From positions 1 to 59,976 of the forward strand of contig PDHQ01000216.1 in the NCBI GenBank assembly GCA_003339415.1: DNA of 59,976 nucleotides, in the 5' to 3' direction. The position numbers and the translations under genes were made by a program. This stretch comes from Ophiocordyceps camponoti-saundersi (nom. inval.). Taxonomy: Eukaryota; Ascomycota; Sordariomycetes; Hypocreales; Ophiocordycipitaceae. Positions 23,701 to 37,800 of the stretch are shown in pieces (the first letter of the stretch is position 1; the number at the start of each line of letters is the position of its first letter). Under the pieces are notes generated by a model that was not told the origin of the DNA, searched no databases, and saw only the letters and a list, made by a program, of their open reading frames with translations.

Positions 23701-24500
23701 TAAATATACGAATATATCGTATAATAATATTATTATAAGGCGAACCTTAGCTTCCTATTCTTATATTAGCCTTATAATTATATAATTACCCTTATTTAAA
23801 AACTTATATTTAAAGCTATTAATTATATTAAATAATAGTTTTTATTACTATTATAAGGGATATAAACTTAAAAAAAGCTAAGATAATACGCTATTACGCT
23901 ATTAAGATAAGGAGGTATATTATATAACTAATAATAATATATATAGATAAGTATAATATATCGTATAACTATTTAAGTCTTACTTAACCTCTTAATCTTA
24001 AAGTTATTATTATTATTATTATCTAGCTTAAAGAAGAAAAGAAGAGGAAAGGAGGAAAAAGAAAGAGAGAGAAAGAAGGGGGGTAGCGAGGTTTTTATAC
24101 CCCTCTAAAGGCGGTAAAGCGCGGCAGAATCCGTTTTTTTCCCTCTTTTTATAATAATTTTTAGTATTTTTAATATAAGGTTACTAAAAATAATACTACT
24201 ACTTATTTTCCTTAATATTATAATTATAAGGAACCTTTATAGTAAAACTTTTATTTAATAGAGGCTAGATTAGTTTATCTAATAATCCGATATTTATTTT
24301 TTAGCTAGCAGTTCTTTTTATTTTAATATATATAAGGCGTTATTTACCTTTATAGAGTTTTTCGGCTATATATTCGCTTAACGTTATATAACTATTTTTC
24401 TTAAAGACCCTTAAGGGGCTAAAGAGTTTTTTCTTCGTACGATATATCTTTATTTTTCCGTTAAGTATATTATTTCTTTTTATAAAAAGAAAAAATTAAG
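17800..24500 (+). pseudogene. Element C gag-pol relic (Copia)
   Basis: Plus-strand reading. At about 21541-21730 the frame gives the Copia RT signature FKTRL...EVK followed by KKS-LIV-GYGDNGKKEILI, matching the family block YEKSRLV-QGY-D-GKE. At 22509-22553 it gives KLFIFIDRFFANNR, corresponding to the Copia RNase H start (F-D-SFANN). These two in this order place RT upstream of RNase H; Gag, protease and integrase should occupy 17.8-21.4 kb but I did not find clear motifs there. All frames carry RIP-type stops. At 6.7 kb the interior is somewhat long for a Copia element, yet I saw no nested insertion. Confidence 0.85.
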
Positions 24501-24801
24501 TATTAGTATTATTATCTTATACCTTTTTATATTTACTATATAATATATATATAAAAGATACCTCAGATATAATAGAAGCTTATAATAACTTATATATTAA
24601 TACCTAAGTTATAACTCGTATAACTTAGGGGCTAGGAGATATCTTATAATAGATAAGGAGGTATAGGGGGTAGAATATTAACTAGCTATATAGCTGTCCT
24701 TCCTCGTACGAAGTAGGAAGGATATCTATCTTAATTATATACGATTTAGGTTACCTTTACTTTCTTTACCTTATATATACGTATATAAAGACTACTTAAT
24801 A
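24501..24801 (+). repeat. C right LTR (301 bp)
   Basis: Pairs with the left LTR and is followed by TSD ATTAA. Both copies share a long CpG-containing core with TCCTCGTACGAAGTAGGA. Confidence 0.94.
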
Positions 24802-25085
24802 ATTAAGATAATAAAAATAAGTAATAAAGCTATTACCCCCTTATTTACTTTTAGCTTTATTTTTAATAATAACTTTATTAAGTTTAAGTTAAATATATAA
24901 TTTAGCTTAAATATATTATTTAATATATATTTTAATTAAATTATTTTAATATTATTTATTATTTACTAATTAATATTATATTTTATTTTATAAATTTTAT
25001 ATAATATTTAAGCTTAAGTATTATTAATATTATTAAAATAAAATCGAACTTTTATTATAAATTTTAATAATATAATTTTATATAG
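24802..25085 (-). pseudogene. Unit U (copy 1), continuation after Copia C
   Basis: Matches 57660-57940 in order and orientation, directly following the part matched by 56.91-57.66 kb. Copia C therefore simply split unit U. Coding potential in this part is unclear. Confidence 0.6.
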
Positions 25086-26672
25086 TTAAATAATTACTTA
25101 CTTAATAATTATTATAGCTCTTATTACCGTTACTATTATTATTATTATTATTATAATTTTAAACTTTATAGCTATTATTATTATTATTATAAGCTCCCTT
25201 ACTTTTATTACTTCTAACTCCGCTACTACTTTTACTACCGCTCTTAGCTTTAGGTTTATTACTACTATTACCTTTACCTCTAATTTAGTAGGAGTATTTA
25301 TCTTTATTATTATTATCGCTACTATTATTATTATTATCTTTACTATTATCTTTTTTACTATTTTACCTTTTACTTTATTTATTTTAATAATTATCTCGCT
25401 ACTTATAGTAAATATTTTAAAATATAATAAGATTAGTATATATAACTTATAAGGAGAAAGATTAATAATTATAGCTATAAAAAGAGTAAATAAAATAGCT
25501 ACTAAAATAACCGCCCTTATTAAAGCGCTAGCCTTAGTTAGTATTATTATTATAATAAGTTAAAGCTCCGATATTTTATTTTAGTTTTAAATATAATATA
25601 AGTAAGCTTAAAATTACTTTTATTATTTATTATTAGCTAGCTTTAAACTTTACTTTACTTTATTTTATTTTATATTTACTTATAAGCTACTTAATTATTC
25701 TCCTTTATTAATATATCTCGCCGCCTTTATAATTATAGCATATAATTTATTTAAATAAATTTATAACTTAGTTAATATTTAAGCTTTAACCCCGCTTTTA
25801 ACTTTACTTCTAGCTTTACTTATTTTATAATATTTATATTAAGCTTTTATATAATTATAATAATTAGCTAACTAAAAGCTTATATATTTTATTAGATTTA
25901 TATATAGTTATATAATATAATATTATTTACCTTATTATTTTTAATATAAAACCTTATATTTAGCTAGTTAAGCTATATATATAATATAAGGGATATTATA
26001 AAGCTTTATATAAGTAATTTTAAATATTATAATATTATTATTTTATTAATATATAGTTATATAATTATTATTATTATTTTTTTATTATAAAAGTTAAAAA
26101 AAAGGGAAAAGTTAAGAGAGGGGGTTAAAAATATACCTTTTTTTAAAAATAATAAAAGGAAAAAAAAGAAAAAAAAAGAGGTAAAAAGGAAAAAGATATA
26201 CCCCCCCCCTTTAATTACTAATAAATAATAAAGCGGCTACCCCGCTACTTTACCTTACCCCCCCTCGGACTTTCCTTCCTCCGCCCCGCGCCGTACCGCC
26301 TCGCCTCGCACCGCCCCGCACCGCCCCGCGCTACGCTATACCGCCCCGCTCCTTCCGCCTTATACTTTATAAACTTTCCTTTTCTTCGTACTCTCCTCTT
26401 TATTTTACTTTTCTTATATTATTTAAGATTACCTTTAGGTAATAAGCTTATTATATTATATTATTATTAGTTACTATTATATTTTTATATAAGTATATAA
26501 TAAGCTTTTTTTTTATAGTTAGGGGGTTTTACCTTATTTTAGGGGATTTTTCTTACTTAATATATTATAAAAGCTTTAGATATTATAAAGGCCTTTAGTA
26601 TATAAATAAATAAAATAAAATAATTTCCTTATAAACTTAAAAAATAAAATAAAGTTTAATAAGATAATTTTC
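25086..26672. other. Unassigned part of B with ATT-rich start and polypurine tracts
   Basis: Begins with sequence resembling that just after F3 (59830-59976), including an ATT-rich run at 25130-25190, so it probably continues unit U. Further on, 26100-26195 is almost pure purine on the plus strand, followed by a run of nine C (about 26201-26209) and a GC-rich island (listed separately). No coding relic was recognised. Confidence 0.45.
26231..26371. other. GC-rich CpG island-like block within AT-rich DNA
   Basis: About 140 bp rich in C and CG with repeats such as CGCACCGCCCC (two adjacent copies near 26307-26328). It keeps two CA dinucleotides and many CpGs in a neighbourhood that has lost almost all CpA. 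It contains no open frame. It may be the GC-rich leader or promoter of an element reading on the minus strand. Confidence 0.7.
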
Positions 26673-26788
26673 TATAATAAGTAAATAATAATATTTTATA
26701 TACTAATATACTTTATATAGCTTAAAACTATCTTAAATATATTTTAAGAGGGGGAAAACTAAAAAGCTTAAAGTAAAACTTTTAAAGC

Positions 26789-27199
26789 TATTAGTTAGCC
26801 TTTATAGTGCGTATATAGGAGTTAATAGCGATTACTAGTACTAAAAGTATAATTCTTCTAGTTTATAATATTCGTTTATATCTTCTCTAAAAACGAAGGG
26901 AATTCTACGTTTACTTATATATAAAATATCCTTATATATACTCTCTTCTTCTATACTTAGTATTAGATCGAGTATAATCTAATCTCTTCCTAAAACTAAT
27001 CTAATATTAATTAGGAGTTTATTAAAGCTTCTATTTAAAATACTATAATAAAAATATAATTAAAACTTACTTTACTTTTTATTACCTAAGTCTCTCTAAT
27101 ATATCTTATATAATATACCCTTTTTCCCCTTATCCTAAGTATATATAGATTTTATTTTATACTTATATAGATTTTAGTTCTTCTTATATAAGTTTAATA
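26789..27199 (-). repeat. D LTR, 3' copy on the minus strand (411 bp)
   Basis: Pairs with 32673-33083 at identical length. It includes a long conserved block with GATCGAGTATAATCTAATCTC. Confidence 0.94.
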
Positions 27200-30100
27200 C
27201 TAGTAACTTTTTCTTTTTCGGGAAGGGGCGATTTCTTAGCTTATACTAAGTTTAGGCGTTTCTCCTTTTAGGTTATAAAGCCTTAGACTTAGATATTAAA
27301 AGTATTAGTATCGATTAGGCGTTCTAGCGCCTTATTTAGATTATCTTTAGTTATAATATTTATAAAGTTATCTAAACTATTTATCTATTTAATTTTCTTA
27401 ATTTCCCGGTTTTTATAGGACTTTCTTATTAATATAATATTAATTATTAACTTTTTTTTTCGTAATCCTAAGCTTTACTAAATATTTATATAGTAAATAT
27501 AAGTTAGTATAGATAATAATTTAAATTACGCTTAATCTAAGTTTAGACCGAATTTTTATTAATATTAAGCTAATAAAGATATTAATATCGAAGCTAGCTA
27601 ATATCTTATATATTTTAAACGCTAATATAAACCGTATTACTTTTTTATATTTTATTAAGCTTTAGTAAATAATATTCTTAAAAAGCGTAAACTTATCTTT
27701 ACCGCCGGTTTCTTATCTAAGTATAATAACGTATTCGATTTATAAGGATAAGTTAGAGTTATTTATAAAAAAACTATTAGTAAAAATATAAAGCTTTATA
27801 TTATTTAGTAATATAAGGATATATTATAATCTTTAGTTTTAATATTTTTACTATTATTATAACTTTTTATTAAGCTTTTTATAATCTTTTTTATTTAGAA
27901 ATTATTTCTAAATAGGGATAAAAAGATTATAAGTAGCTTTAAGTTAATAAATAAAAATAATATAAGTACCTTAAGTATATTATTTAAGGTATTACTAAGT
28001 ATAATTTAAGGCGGAGTAGTTAATATATTAAATCTTAGCCGCTTAGCCTTTTTATTAAAAAAAGATTAAACTTAAGGTAAGGTTAATCTAAGATTTATTA
28101 AAGTCCGTAATATCCTTAGCTTAAAGAATAACCTTAAGTTTAGTGCGGAACTAAGCGGCGGTTATTTACTTATCTTTTAGTTATCTAAAAGCTTTTATAT
28201 TAAATATAAAAATATTATTAGTCTATAAACTAATAAGCTTAAAATACGCTTAATCGCTATACTTAACGAGAAAGTAAGTATTAAAAGTTAATATCTATAT
28301 TCGTAGCTATTAAAGATAATAATCTTAGTAGGTCCGAAACTAGTAAATATTAGCTTTTATAATACCGTATAGTAGCTTAATAATATAAATTATAATATCT
28401 AGAAAATACTAGTTTTTTATTTTAAGGGGAAAGGTAGCGATAATAATCCTTTTAAGGTTAGATTATAATTATAAGTATATTTAGGTAATATTATATAAGC
28501 TTAGTTTAAATCCTAATTAAAAGGTAGCTAAGGTAAAAGCGAAAATAAGCTACTAGCTAACTTATTATATTATCGGGGACTAGGTAAAAATAGTATCTTT
28601 ACCTTTATTACTATAACTTACGATAATAAGCTTAGATTTTTTATATAAGTAGTTAGTGCCTATCCCCTTAATTTCCTAAACTATATAAGCTTTAAAAACG
28701 CGAACGCTATAATACTTAACGGTATTATATTTTTTAAAAAAAAAGATATTATAGCTAATAAGGTTATTAATCTCTTAAATATCTAAGGCTTTAAAAAATT
28801 AGCTAGCTATTATAATCTTTCTTTTAGCCTAAAGCTAGAAAAATAATAATATATTATTTTTTTCTTTTTACGTTATAAAGGCGTTATCCGTAAAAAGATT
28901 TTAAAAAATATATATAATAATCCTTAGATAGGGCGTTACTTAGGATAATATTAAAGTTAAGTTTATATTAGGAGGAGGTAAAGTCGGTATTAATTCGGGG
29001 CTTTTATATAAAGGTATTAGAAAAAAGCGGATATATATAAATTAAAAAGAATAAGGTCCGTATAGGAGATTAATAATAATATTATAGCTATCGATAAAAA
29101 GAAAAGTATATAGTTTTATCTATTTACCGAGTTTGCGCTAAACGTAAACTTAGCTATTTAGAGGTAGCTATAGAATATTAAAAATATTAAGGCTATTTCG
29201 TATAAATAAAGCGTTATAAACTATTTATTAAGTATAATATTTCCGAAATTTAATTATAGCTTTTTAGATAGCGGTAGCTTATTATAAGGTAAAAAGAGTT
29301 AAAGCTAAGTTAGGGTATATATATAGGTAAGCTTTAAAAACTAAAAAAGTTAGGATAAGTCTATTAAGTTTTACTATATCGTTAATTACTTTTATAGCTA
29401 TTTATAGGATAGAATCCTAACCGATATCGGGTTAAAGTTCGGCTAAGATTACTTTATAAGTATATTAAAAAGGGGTATAATATTATTTAACTTTTTTAAC
29501 TAACTAATATACCTTAACGGGGACTTAGGTATATATAATACTTAAGGTAGCGGCCTTAAAATAAAACTCTTAAAAATTAAAGTTTTTTCTAATATTATAA
29601 TAAATAATATTAAGAGGTCTAAGGTAAATATTAATCTAAATTATATAAAAGGTATTCTAAATATTTTTCGCGGAGAGAGATAAGAGAAACTAAGTAGCTT
29701 AAAAAGCTATAGCTTAGTTAATAATATATAAAATAACTTATTAGTTAATATAAAGAATATCTATAATAACTTTAAAGTTAAAATTACGGTTATCCTTTAG
29801 CTTAAATTTAAATTATTAAGGCGCGGGGCTATTTAATTAGTACTAATAATAAACCTTAGAGATAGCCTTAATAGCTTAGATATTAGTATTATATCTAGCT
29901 TAAGTAAGTAATTAGTATAGATAGGATACGCTAAGGTGCTTAAATTATCTATAAATTTAGCATATCTCCTACTTAGTAAAATATAATATTACTTTTTCCG
30001 AGGGTAAAAGGAAAAACTAAGGATAACTTTATTTATATATAATAGGGATCTTAGTTATATTATAGATAAGGTAATTTAAAATATTATAAAAAAATATCCT

Positions 30101-32672
30101 TAGTTAATCTATATCTATTAAATATAAGAGGAATAGGGTTTAAGTAAGTAGGATATAGAATATAATCTTACTTACTAAGGTTATAACTTAAATAAAGCTA
30201 ATAAAGGTAATAGTTTAACTTTTACTAAATTTAATAGATATTTAGCTAGCGGTAAACTTATTAAGGGATAATAAAGGTATAAGAAGCTATAATACTTTAA
30301 ACTAAGATTAACCTAATATTAATATAGATATTATATTAATATTAATTAGAATATTTTAAAATATTATCTAAGAATAGCGGTCTATTAAGGTAAAATAAAT
30401 AGCGGGAGCTATAATAAGTATAAGCTTATAGGAGTTATCTCCTATTAAAAAGTATATATATACTAACTAATATAATATTTTAGCTACTTAAAGTAATATT
30501 AATAGTAAGTTTTCCGTTAGTTCCGTAATTCGGGGTATATAAAATATTTAAGTTAATTATATAAATAATAAAGTATAGTATAAAATTTCGGTAAGTTTAT
30601 AAGATAGGAGTGCTTATTTATTATTACTATCCTCCTTTAGTATTTTTTCTATCTTTTCGAATTCTATAAGATAAGCGTCGAAGTTAACCTTTATATTAGT
30701 AAAAGTATAATAAGCTAGAAACGTATATCTAAATACTTTACGTTCCTTTTTTATATATTTAGAGGACTAATATTTAGTCTTACTATAAACGAAGTACTTA
30801 TAGTTCTATAAAATATTAGCTTTTAGGTTACGAGTAAAGTTATTTTCGCTATTATTACGATATTAGTTTAAGGGCCGGTTAAAGGTTTTCTAATATTAGC
30901 GATTAAGGTAAAAAATATCGGGGCTTAGAGTATTAGGAGGAGGTAGTAGTAAGTAAAAGCTTTAAATATACTATAAGCTACTAAATTAATAAGTTAGGGC
31001 TATTTCTAAAAAGAAACGGAGGTTAGATATAAGCGTCTCTGTATTTTTCGCGGGTTTAAAAAATATAAATTCTAATTTAGGGACGCCTTAGTAAGCGTTA
31101 ATAAGGATTATTCGTAAAAGGGCGTTACTAATATAATCGGAACTAAGAGTATACTAATAGAGATCTAATTTATTAAAAAGTTTCTATAAGACTTTATATA
31201 GTTTACTTTTAAGGTATAAAGTTTAAACTATCTAATAAGTAATAAATATCTAATTTATATAATAATAAGAGTAGTTAATATTTATATTAAAATATTTTTA
31301 TATTTAAAAATATATATTACGGAAAGTAGAAGATTAGTTAATATAATTAAGATAATACCGTCTCGCTTAGCCTAAAAGAATATATAGAAAAATCGTATAA
31401 AAATAAGATAGGTAAATCTTTAGTATAAAGTAAGTATTTATAAAGATATAAACTTGATTATCTAAAAGGTTATAAGGTTCGCCTAAATATATAATATTCT
31501 TATCTTAGATTTTAGTAAATCGAGTAATTATTTCTAAATTAATATATATATTAGGAAATTTAATTAGGGGTAATATAGAGAAAGTAAAAGCGTCCGGTAT
31601 AAGTTCGTCCTAAAATCGAGGTATTTTCGATAAAAATCCTTATTAATATCGATAAAGTTCTATATTAATATTTAAATAAGAATCTTAGCTATTAATATTA
31701 AGTCTAGCTATACTTATTAATAGTTCTTTAATAAGCGTATTTAGTAGGGACTATATTTTTCGAGCGGTAGCTTAAAGGTCTTAGAATCGGTATATTATTA
31801 ATTACTAAATAAGTTAAACTAGTAAGTTTTAAGATAATACGTTTAATTATAATACTTAAAGGTTAGGGATAATTTAAATTTAAATATTTTTAGTATCTAA
31901 GCTAGGCCTTAGTTAGGGTATTATTTACTATTATAAGGTAAATACGGTAATAGTTTAGGTTTCTATCTTAATTTCTAGTATTAATTTAATAAGGATTATA
32001 AGTCCTAGTTTAAAAAAAGTTTTACTATATACCTAAGCTAGCTATATAAAAGGTTTATTTATATTTAGAAGTTTTTTAAGTTTTTTCGGGGTAAGTTCCT
32101 TAAATCTGCTAATATAAATTCCTTATCTTATAAGAAAGCTTTAGGTAAGGTCTCTTATAAATACTTATCCTATTTCCTATATCTTCGTTTTCTAGCTAAT
32201 AAAATATTATTAGAAGAGGTTAAATAAAGCGAGACTAGAGAGTTACTTATCGCTTTTAATAAATAAGATAAATCTCTATTATTAGTTTAATTATCTCTAC
32301 GTTCTTATAATCTCTTAGTATATTATTATCCTAGCGATTTAAGTTAAACTAATTCTAATATTATTTCGGGATCTTAGTATATCTAAATACTTCCTAAGTT
32401 AGCTAATTATAATATTTAAGGAGTTCTATTCTATCTTCGGGAGGGGTGCTTATAGTTATAAGTAAATTTTTAAACTAGCTTTAGATAGATATTATAAAAT
32501 ATTCGGGTTAGCTTTTTTAAGAGTTCTAAAAGGGGTCTTACGTAGCCTTTTATTAACTCTTTAATTAATTATAGCTTACCTCTATATAGTTATTTTCGTA
32601 AGAGTCTACTATTAAAGTTAATTATTCTATTTTTACTAATCTATAGTTAATTAAATTTTAACTACTAATTAA
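27200..32672 (-). pseudogene. Element D gag-pol relic (Copia)
   Basis: Minus-strand reading. Near 28690-28585 the frame gives ..VFKA.IV.EIKG.. then YKKSKLIIVSYSNKGKDTIFT, the Copia RT block YEKSRLV-QAY-D-GK---TQSP with RIP changes. Upstream (30850-30600, 5' on this strand) a Lys/Glu-rich frame fits a Gag. RNase H, expected between 28.0 and 27.2 kb, was not clearly placed. All frames carry RIP stops. Confidence 0.8.
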
Positions 32673-33083
32673 TATTAGTTAGACTTTATAATATATATAT
32701 AGGAGTTAATAGTAATTACTAGTATTAAAAGTATAATTTTTCTAGTTTATAATATTTATCTATATCTTCTCTAAAAATAAAGGGAATTCTATATCTATTT
32801 ATATATAAAATATCCTTACGTATACTCTTTTCTTTTATACTCGGTATTAGATCGAGTATAATCTAATCTCTTCTCGAAACTAATCTAATATCGACTAGGA
32901 GTCTATTAAAGCTCCTATCTAAAATATTATAATAAAAATATAATCGAAACTTACCTTACTTCTTATTGCCTAAGTCTCTCTAATATATCTTACGTAATAT
33001 ACCCCTTTTCCCCCTATCCTAAGTATATATAGATCTTATTCTATACTTATATAGATTTTAGTTATTCTTATATAAGTTTAATA
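32673..33083 (-). repeat. D LTR, 5' copy on the minus strand (411 bp)
   Basis: Pairs with 26789-27199 and is followed by TSD AAAGC. It retains more CG sites than its partner. Confidence 0.94.
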
Positions 33084-34866
33084 AAAGCTTTTAAGTATTA
33101 TCTTAGCTTTAAGTTAAACCCCGCCCGTACCTAGTATTTTATATATTTAATAAGTTAGATATTAACTAGTAATTTAAAAGCTAATATTTCTTTTAAAATA
33201 AACTTTATAATAATAAAAGTATATATAAACTAAGTTTAATATAAAGTTTATATAGCTTACTTATTTTTTTAGCTATTATTATTATTATAAACTAAATCTT
33301 TATATTTAATTAAAATAGCTTTAATAATTTAATTAATTAAAGCCTTATTAATATAGCTTAGGAATATATAAAAGTTTTATTACTTTATAATAAACCCTAT
33401 AATAGCTAATTTTAAAAAATAGCTAAATTATTATAGTAAAGTTATAAATAAGTATAAAGTTAAAGTTAGAGAAAAAGGTATTAATATATTTACTTTTTAG
33501 CGTTTTATTTTAATTATTATTAATTTCTAGTTAGTATTAAAAAAGGAGGAGGGGCGGTATATATAAAATTCTAGTTTATAAACTTTTAAAATTAAGTAAT
33601 ATATACGTTTTTTACTTATACCTATACTACTCTTATCTTAAAGTAAAGTTAACTTTACTTAAAATAAAATTTTTAATAAAAAAAGTAATAATATAATCTT
33701 TTCTTATAAGCTATAAAATAAGCAGATTTATTTTTTATATATAAAGCGGTAAAATATTTATTATATTATAGCCTTATTATTAATATTTAATAATATATCT
33801 AAATTAGTAATATTTAAAATATTACTAAAGTTAAAATTTTAATATATATAATTTAATATTAAAAATTTTTATTTATATTATTATATCTTTATTATAAATT
33901 TAATTTACATATATTATATTATTAATAATAATTATTAAAGAATTTTACTAAGTTTTAAAATAATTTCTTTTTATATATAGTTATATTATTAAAACCTTAC
34001 TTAATAATTTAATTTTTTTTTAAAAAGCTTCCTTATTACCTTATTATAAGGCCCGCGCTAATACCCTTTTTATAATAAAAATATAACTTTTACTAATTAA
34101 GTATACTTTTACTTTAAAAATAATATAAAGCTATTTTAAATCGGACTAAAGCTTATAAATAATATCTTAAAATATTATTATAATATCGCTAATAAGTAGT
34201 TTCCTTATTATAAAAGCTTAGCTTTACTTATAAAATTTATAATTAATATTTATTATAATCGCCTTAAGGCTTTAAACTTAGAATAGAGTAATAATAAAGT
34301 TAAAGTAAATTATAAGCTATCGCTTATATTATTTAAAAACTTATTTTTTAATAATCTTTTTTAGCGCTTTAGCTATAACCGTAGCTTATATTAAAAGAGT
34401 TCCGCTCCCCTTAAAGCTATAGAAAAAAGAGGAAATTATAACTATAATAATAAAGAAGATATTATTAACTAATAAAATTAAAGTAAAAAAGGCGCCTCCT
34501 TAAACCTTTTTAGATTTTACTACTTATTTAATAATTACTTATATAAAAATAAAAGCGTTTTTTAAAATAATTTTATTAATATTTACTTTAGCTTTTAATA
34601 AAGTAATAAGTATAATAAATCCTTAAGTTTAAGATTATTATAATTTAAAGTAAAGTTATATTTTAAGTAAAAAATTTTTATAGTTACGATTAACTTATAT
34701 AGCGTTACCCTCCCCTCTAAAGTTATTTTAAGCGTAGCTAGCTATCGCTATAAAGTAACGAAGAGAGCGGAGTTTATTTATAATATAAAAATAAAAAGTT
34801 TATATTTATATTACTATAAGCGCGAAGTTTATAAAATATATAATAATAATATATTATAATAAGTAA

Positions 34867-37800
34867 GATAAGATAAATATTCTATTTTATATTTTAGAAA
34901 ATAAAGCTTATAAATTATTAGAAACTTAATATAATTTAAAAAAATACTTTTTTTAAATTAGCTAAGATAGTTTAATATTTAAAGTTTATTTACGGAAATC
35001 TAAATAAATTTACTAAGGCTATAAATTAACTTTATAAATTAAACTTTTTCTTAACTAGTAAATAGGAAATTTAAGAGTTTCTTACTAAGTTTAATCACCT
35101 TATAGCTAAAATTTAAGTTCTTTTAGCTTAAATTAAATATACGCTTTAAGATTATTTACCCGCTAACCTTAACTTAAGCTTTCTTATAAAGGCTAAAAAT
35201 TTATATATAATATATAAAGAATTCTATAAATATATAAAAAATATTATATTTTACTAAAAAAAGGAATTTACTTATTAAAAAGTTATATAAAAAGCTTATT
35301 AAAGTAATAAAATTACTTTAGTAATATAAAAGAAAAAGATTATAATTATAACTATAACTTTATATTAAAAAAGCTAGCTTTTAAATAAAAAAGAGAAGAA
35401 AGTTTATTAAGAAAATAATACTTATTTTATTTATAGGAAAAAAGGCTATATAGCTAAAAACTGCCCTAACTAATAAAAGATAGGGAAAATTTATAAAGTT
35501 TAAACGCCCCCGCCTAATTCTATTTAATTAAATAACTTTAATTTAGGAAAAGAGTAAAACTATTATAAGGCTTCTTAATAATCTTAAAAAAATTATATAT
35601 AAAATAGAAAATAAAAGAGTTATTTACTATTAATAATTAAGTTTAAGTTAATAGTATTATTTTTATACTTTTATATTATATAATATTAAAATAAACGCTT
35701 ATCTCTTAGTTAGCTATTATTTTATAAAGTAAGTAATAAAGCGCTTAAGCGCTAAGCTTATATTTATTTACTTTATTTCTTTTATTAATTTCTAAAGCTA
35801 TTAAGCTAGCTTAGTTTATAAATATTTATTTATTACTTTAGTAATTAACGGATAATATTTTCCCTAGGATATTTACTAAGTAATTAACTATATTTAAAAT
35901 CTCTTTATTAGCTTATTTTAAATAGCTAAAAAGAGATTATTACTTATTTATATAGCCCGGAAACTAGTTTAGCTAAATAACTTACCTACCCTCGCTAGGT
36001 ACTTACTATTAATCTTATTATTAAAAAAGCCCTTTTTAACCGGAAATCTAAATCCGGCTATTTAAGTAAACGCTAAACGCTAAAACCGCCTTCTTTATTT
36101 AGATAAGCGTAAATACTAAATCTTTTAATATTTATAAAGAAAAAAAAACTTTATATAGCTTATAAAGAAAAAAAGCTAGCTTAAACTTTAACTTAAAATA
36201 ACTAAGAAACTAATAATATAGATAAGGATATTTTAAAAAAATAACTTATTTATTAAATATAATAAGACTCTTATTATATATAATAAGAAAAGATAACCTT
36301 ACTAATCCTTATAGTTTTTATTTATAAAATTAAAAAATAATAATAACTTAACTATAATCGTAAAGCTAAGCTTAGCTAGCTATATATATATAAAATAAGA
36401 TATCTTATTCCTTTAAAGAGAAAAGCTTAAATATATTACTTATATATATAATATAATTCCTTTAACTTTTATATATTTTAAAAAATTCTTTAATAAGAAA
36501 AAAAGCTTATACTTTTATTAGCCCTTAACTAAATTATAATATTACTTTAAAACTTAAAAAGCTTTTAAACTTAGTAAAACCTCCTTTTTATAAAACGCTT
36601 ATAAAATACTTACTTTTTAAAAAAAAACTATTAATTATTTACTTAAAATTAAGTTTATTAAGCTAGATATTAATCCTTATACCTTCTTTATTATTTTTAC
36701 GCTAAAGCTATATTTAATAGCTTAGCGTTTTTATATTAATTACTAATAGATAAATAATTACTTAAAAAGTTAAATTTTACTTACTCCTTTTTTAAAAAGT
36801 ATAATATTTAGCTACTAAGAGGCGAAACGGTTTTTAAAAATTAATATTATCTAAGCGTTTTACTATCTTTATCTTAATTTTAACTTTAAGTACTTTATAG
36901 CTTTTTATATAAAGTTTAGTATATTCTATTAGCTTATTTTTTTATTTAGTTTAAAAGTAAAGCTTATTTAATTTTAGAATTTTATTAATATTTAATTTAA
37001 TAATCTCCTTAACTATTATATAAGTATATATATTAATAATATATTAATTTATTTAAATAGCGAAAAAGAGGAATATTAAAAAAATAATAAAAAGTAATTT
37101 AGCGTTTATATTAAGTAAACTTATAAAAAGATATCTAAAAATTAAAATTTAATATTATAGAAATTAATTATTTTTAAATAATATTATATATAAGCTAAAA
37201 AATTAGCGTAAACCCTTATAAGGTATAAGTAATCTAAAATTAAAAATTAAAAGATTTTTAAGATTATTAAGCTATTTATTTATTTATAAAATTTTATAAC
37301 TTTATCTAGATTTTTTATTATTATATTAATACTGCTATTAAGCCCTTAAATTATTTCTTAAAAAAGGATACTACCTTTAAGCTTAGACCTAAGTAAAAGG
37401 AAGCTTTTAATAAGATAAAGGAACTAGCTATATAAGCCCTAATACTCGCTTTTTTCTATCCGAAACTCTTAACCTAACTTAAAATTAACGCTTCTTAGAA
37501 TATTACCGCTAATATATTTTAATAATAATAAAATAACTAAATATAAAAGCTTATAAGCTTTTTCTAAAAAATAATAAACTTAGCTAAACGCGCGTATTTA
37601 ATCTAAGATTATAAACTCCTTAATATTATATAAAGCCTTAAATATTTTTACTTAGAATTATTTAATTAGAAGCTTAGTATAAATATAAATTATAAGGCTT
37701 TAATTTATTTTATAATAAAAAGATTACTTTTTATTTATTAAGTTTAATAATTTAATTTCCTTATTTAATTTAATATTTATTTCTTATATTAACTTAGCTA

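Larger units (their letters stand above)
17497..24801 (+). mobile_element. Element C: Ty1/Copia LTR retrotransposon, 7.3 kb
   Basis: LTRs at 17497-17799 and 24501-24801 are flanked by an exact 5-bp TSD, ATTAA (17492-17496 and 24802-24806). Their ends, TATTA...TTAATA, would be TGTTA...TTAACA before RIP, the classic Copia-like termini. A purine-rich tract (about 24485-24500) precedes the right LTR, giving plus orientation. The interior encodes a recognisable Copia RT and RNase H. It is inserted in unit U, whose homology continues on both sides. Confidence 0.94.
26789..33083 (-). mobile_element. Element D: Ty1/Copia LTR retrotransposon, minus strand
   Basis: LTRs of exactly 411 bp (26789-27199, 32673-33083) begin TATTAG and end TTAATA (TGTTAG...TTAACA before RIP). 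They are flanked by an exact TSD, AAAGC (26784-26788, 33084-33088). A pyrimidine tract directly after the left LTR (27207-27218) is a polypurine tract on the minus strand. Coding relics read on the minus strand. The target is family-F element F1. Confidence 0.93.
26685..34854 (-). mobile_element. F1: LINE-like ORF1-only element, split by Copia D
   Basis: F1 consists of 26685-26788 and 33089-34854 (1870 bp in total), flanked by a 12-bp TSD TATAATAAGTAA (26673-26684 and 34855-34866). It matches F2, F3 and (inverted) F4 over its full length. On the minus strand the 3' end is the (ATT/TAA)-rich tail at 26685-26695. Heavily RIPed: GC-rich parts seen in F4 are mostly lost. Copia D sits inside it with TSD AAAGC. 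Confidence 0.85.

Noticed and set aside
26101..26195. Polypurine tract as the PPT of an LTR element
   Set aside because: No LTR begins next to it. The nearest LTR (26789) belongs to D, whose PPT lies at the other side.
26231..26371. rRNA or tRNA gene in the GC island
   Set aside because: It shows no cloverleaf or rRNA-like conserved blocks, only short C-rich tandem units.
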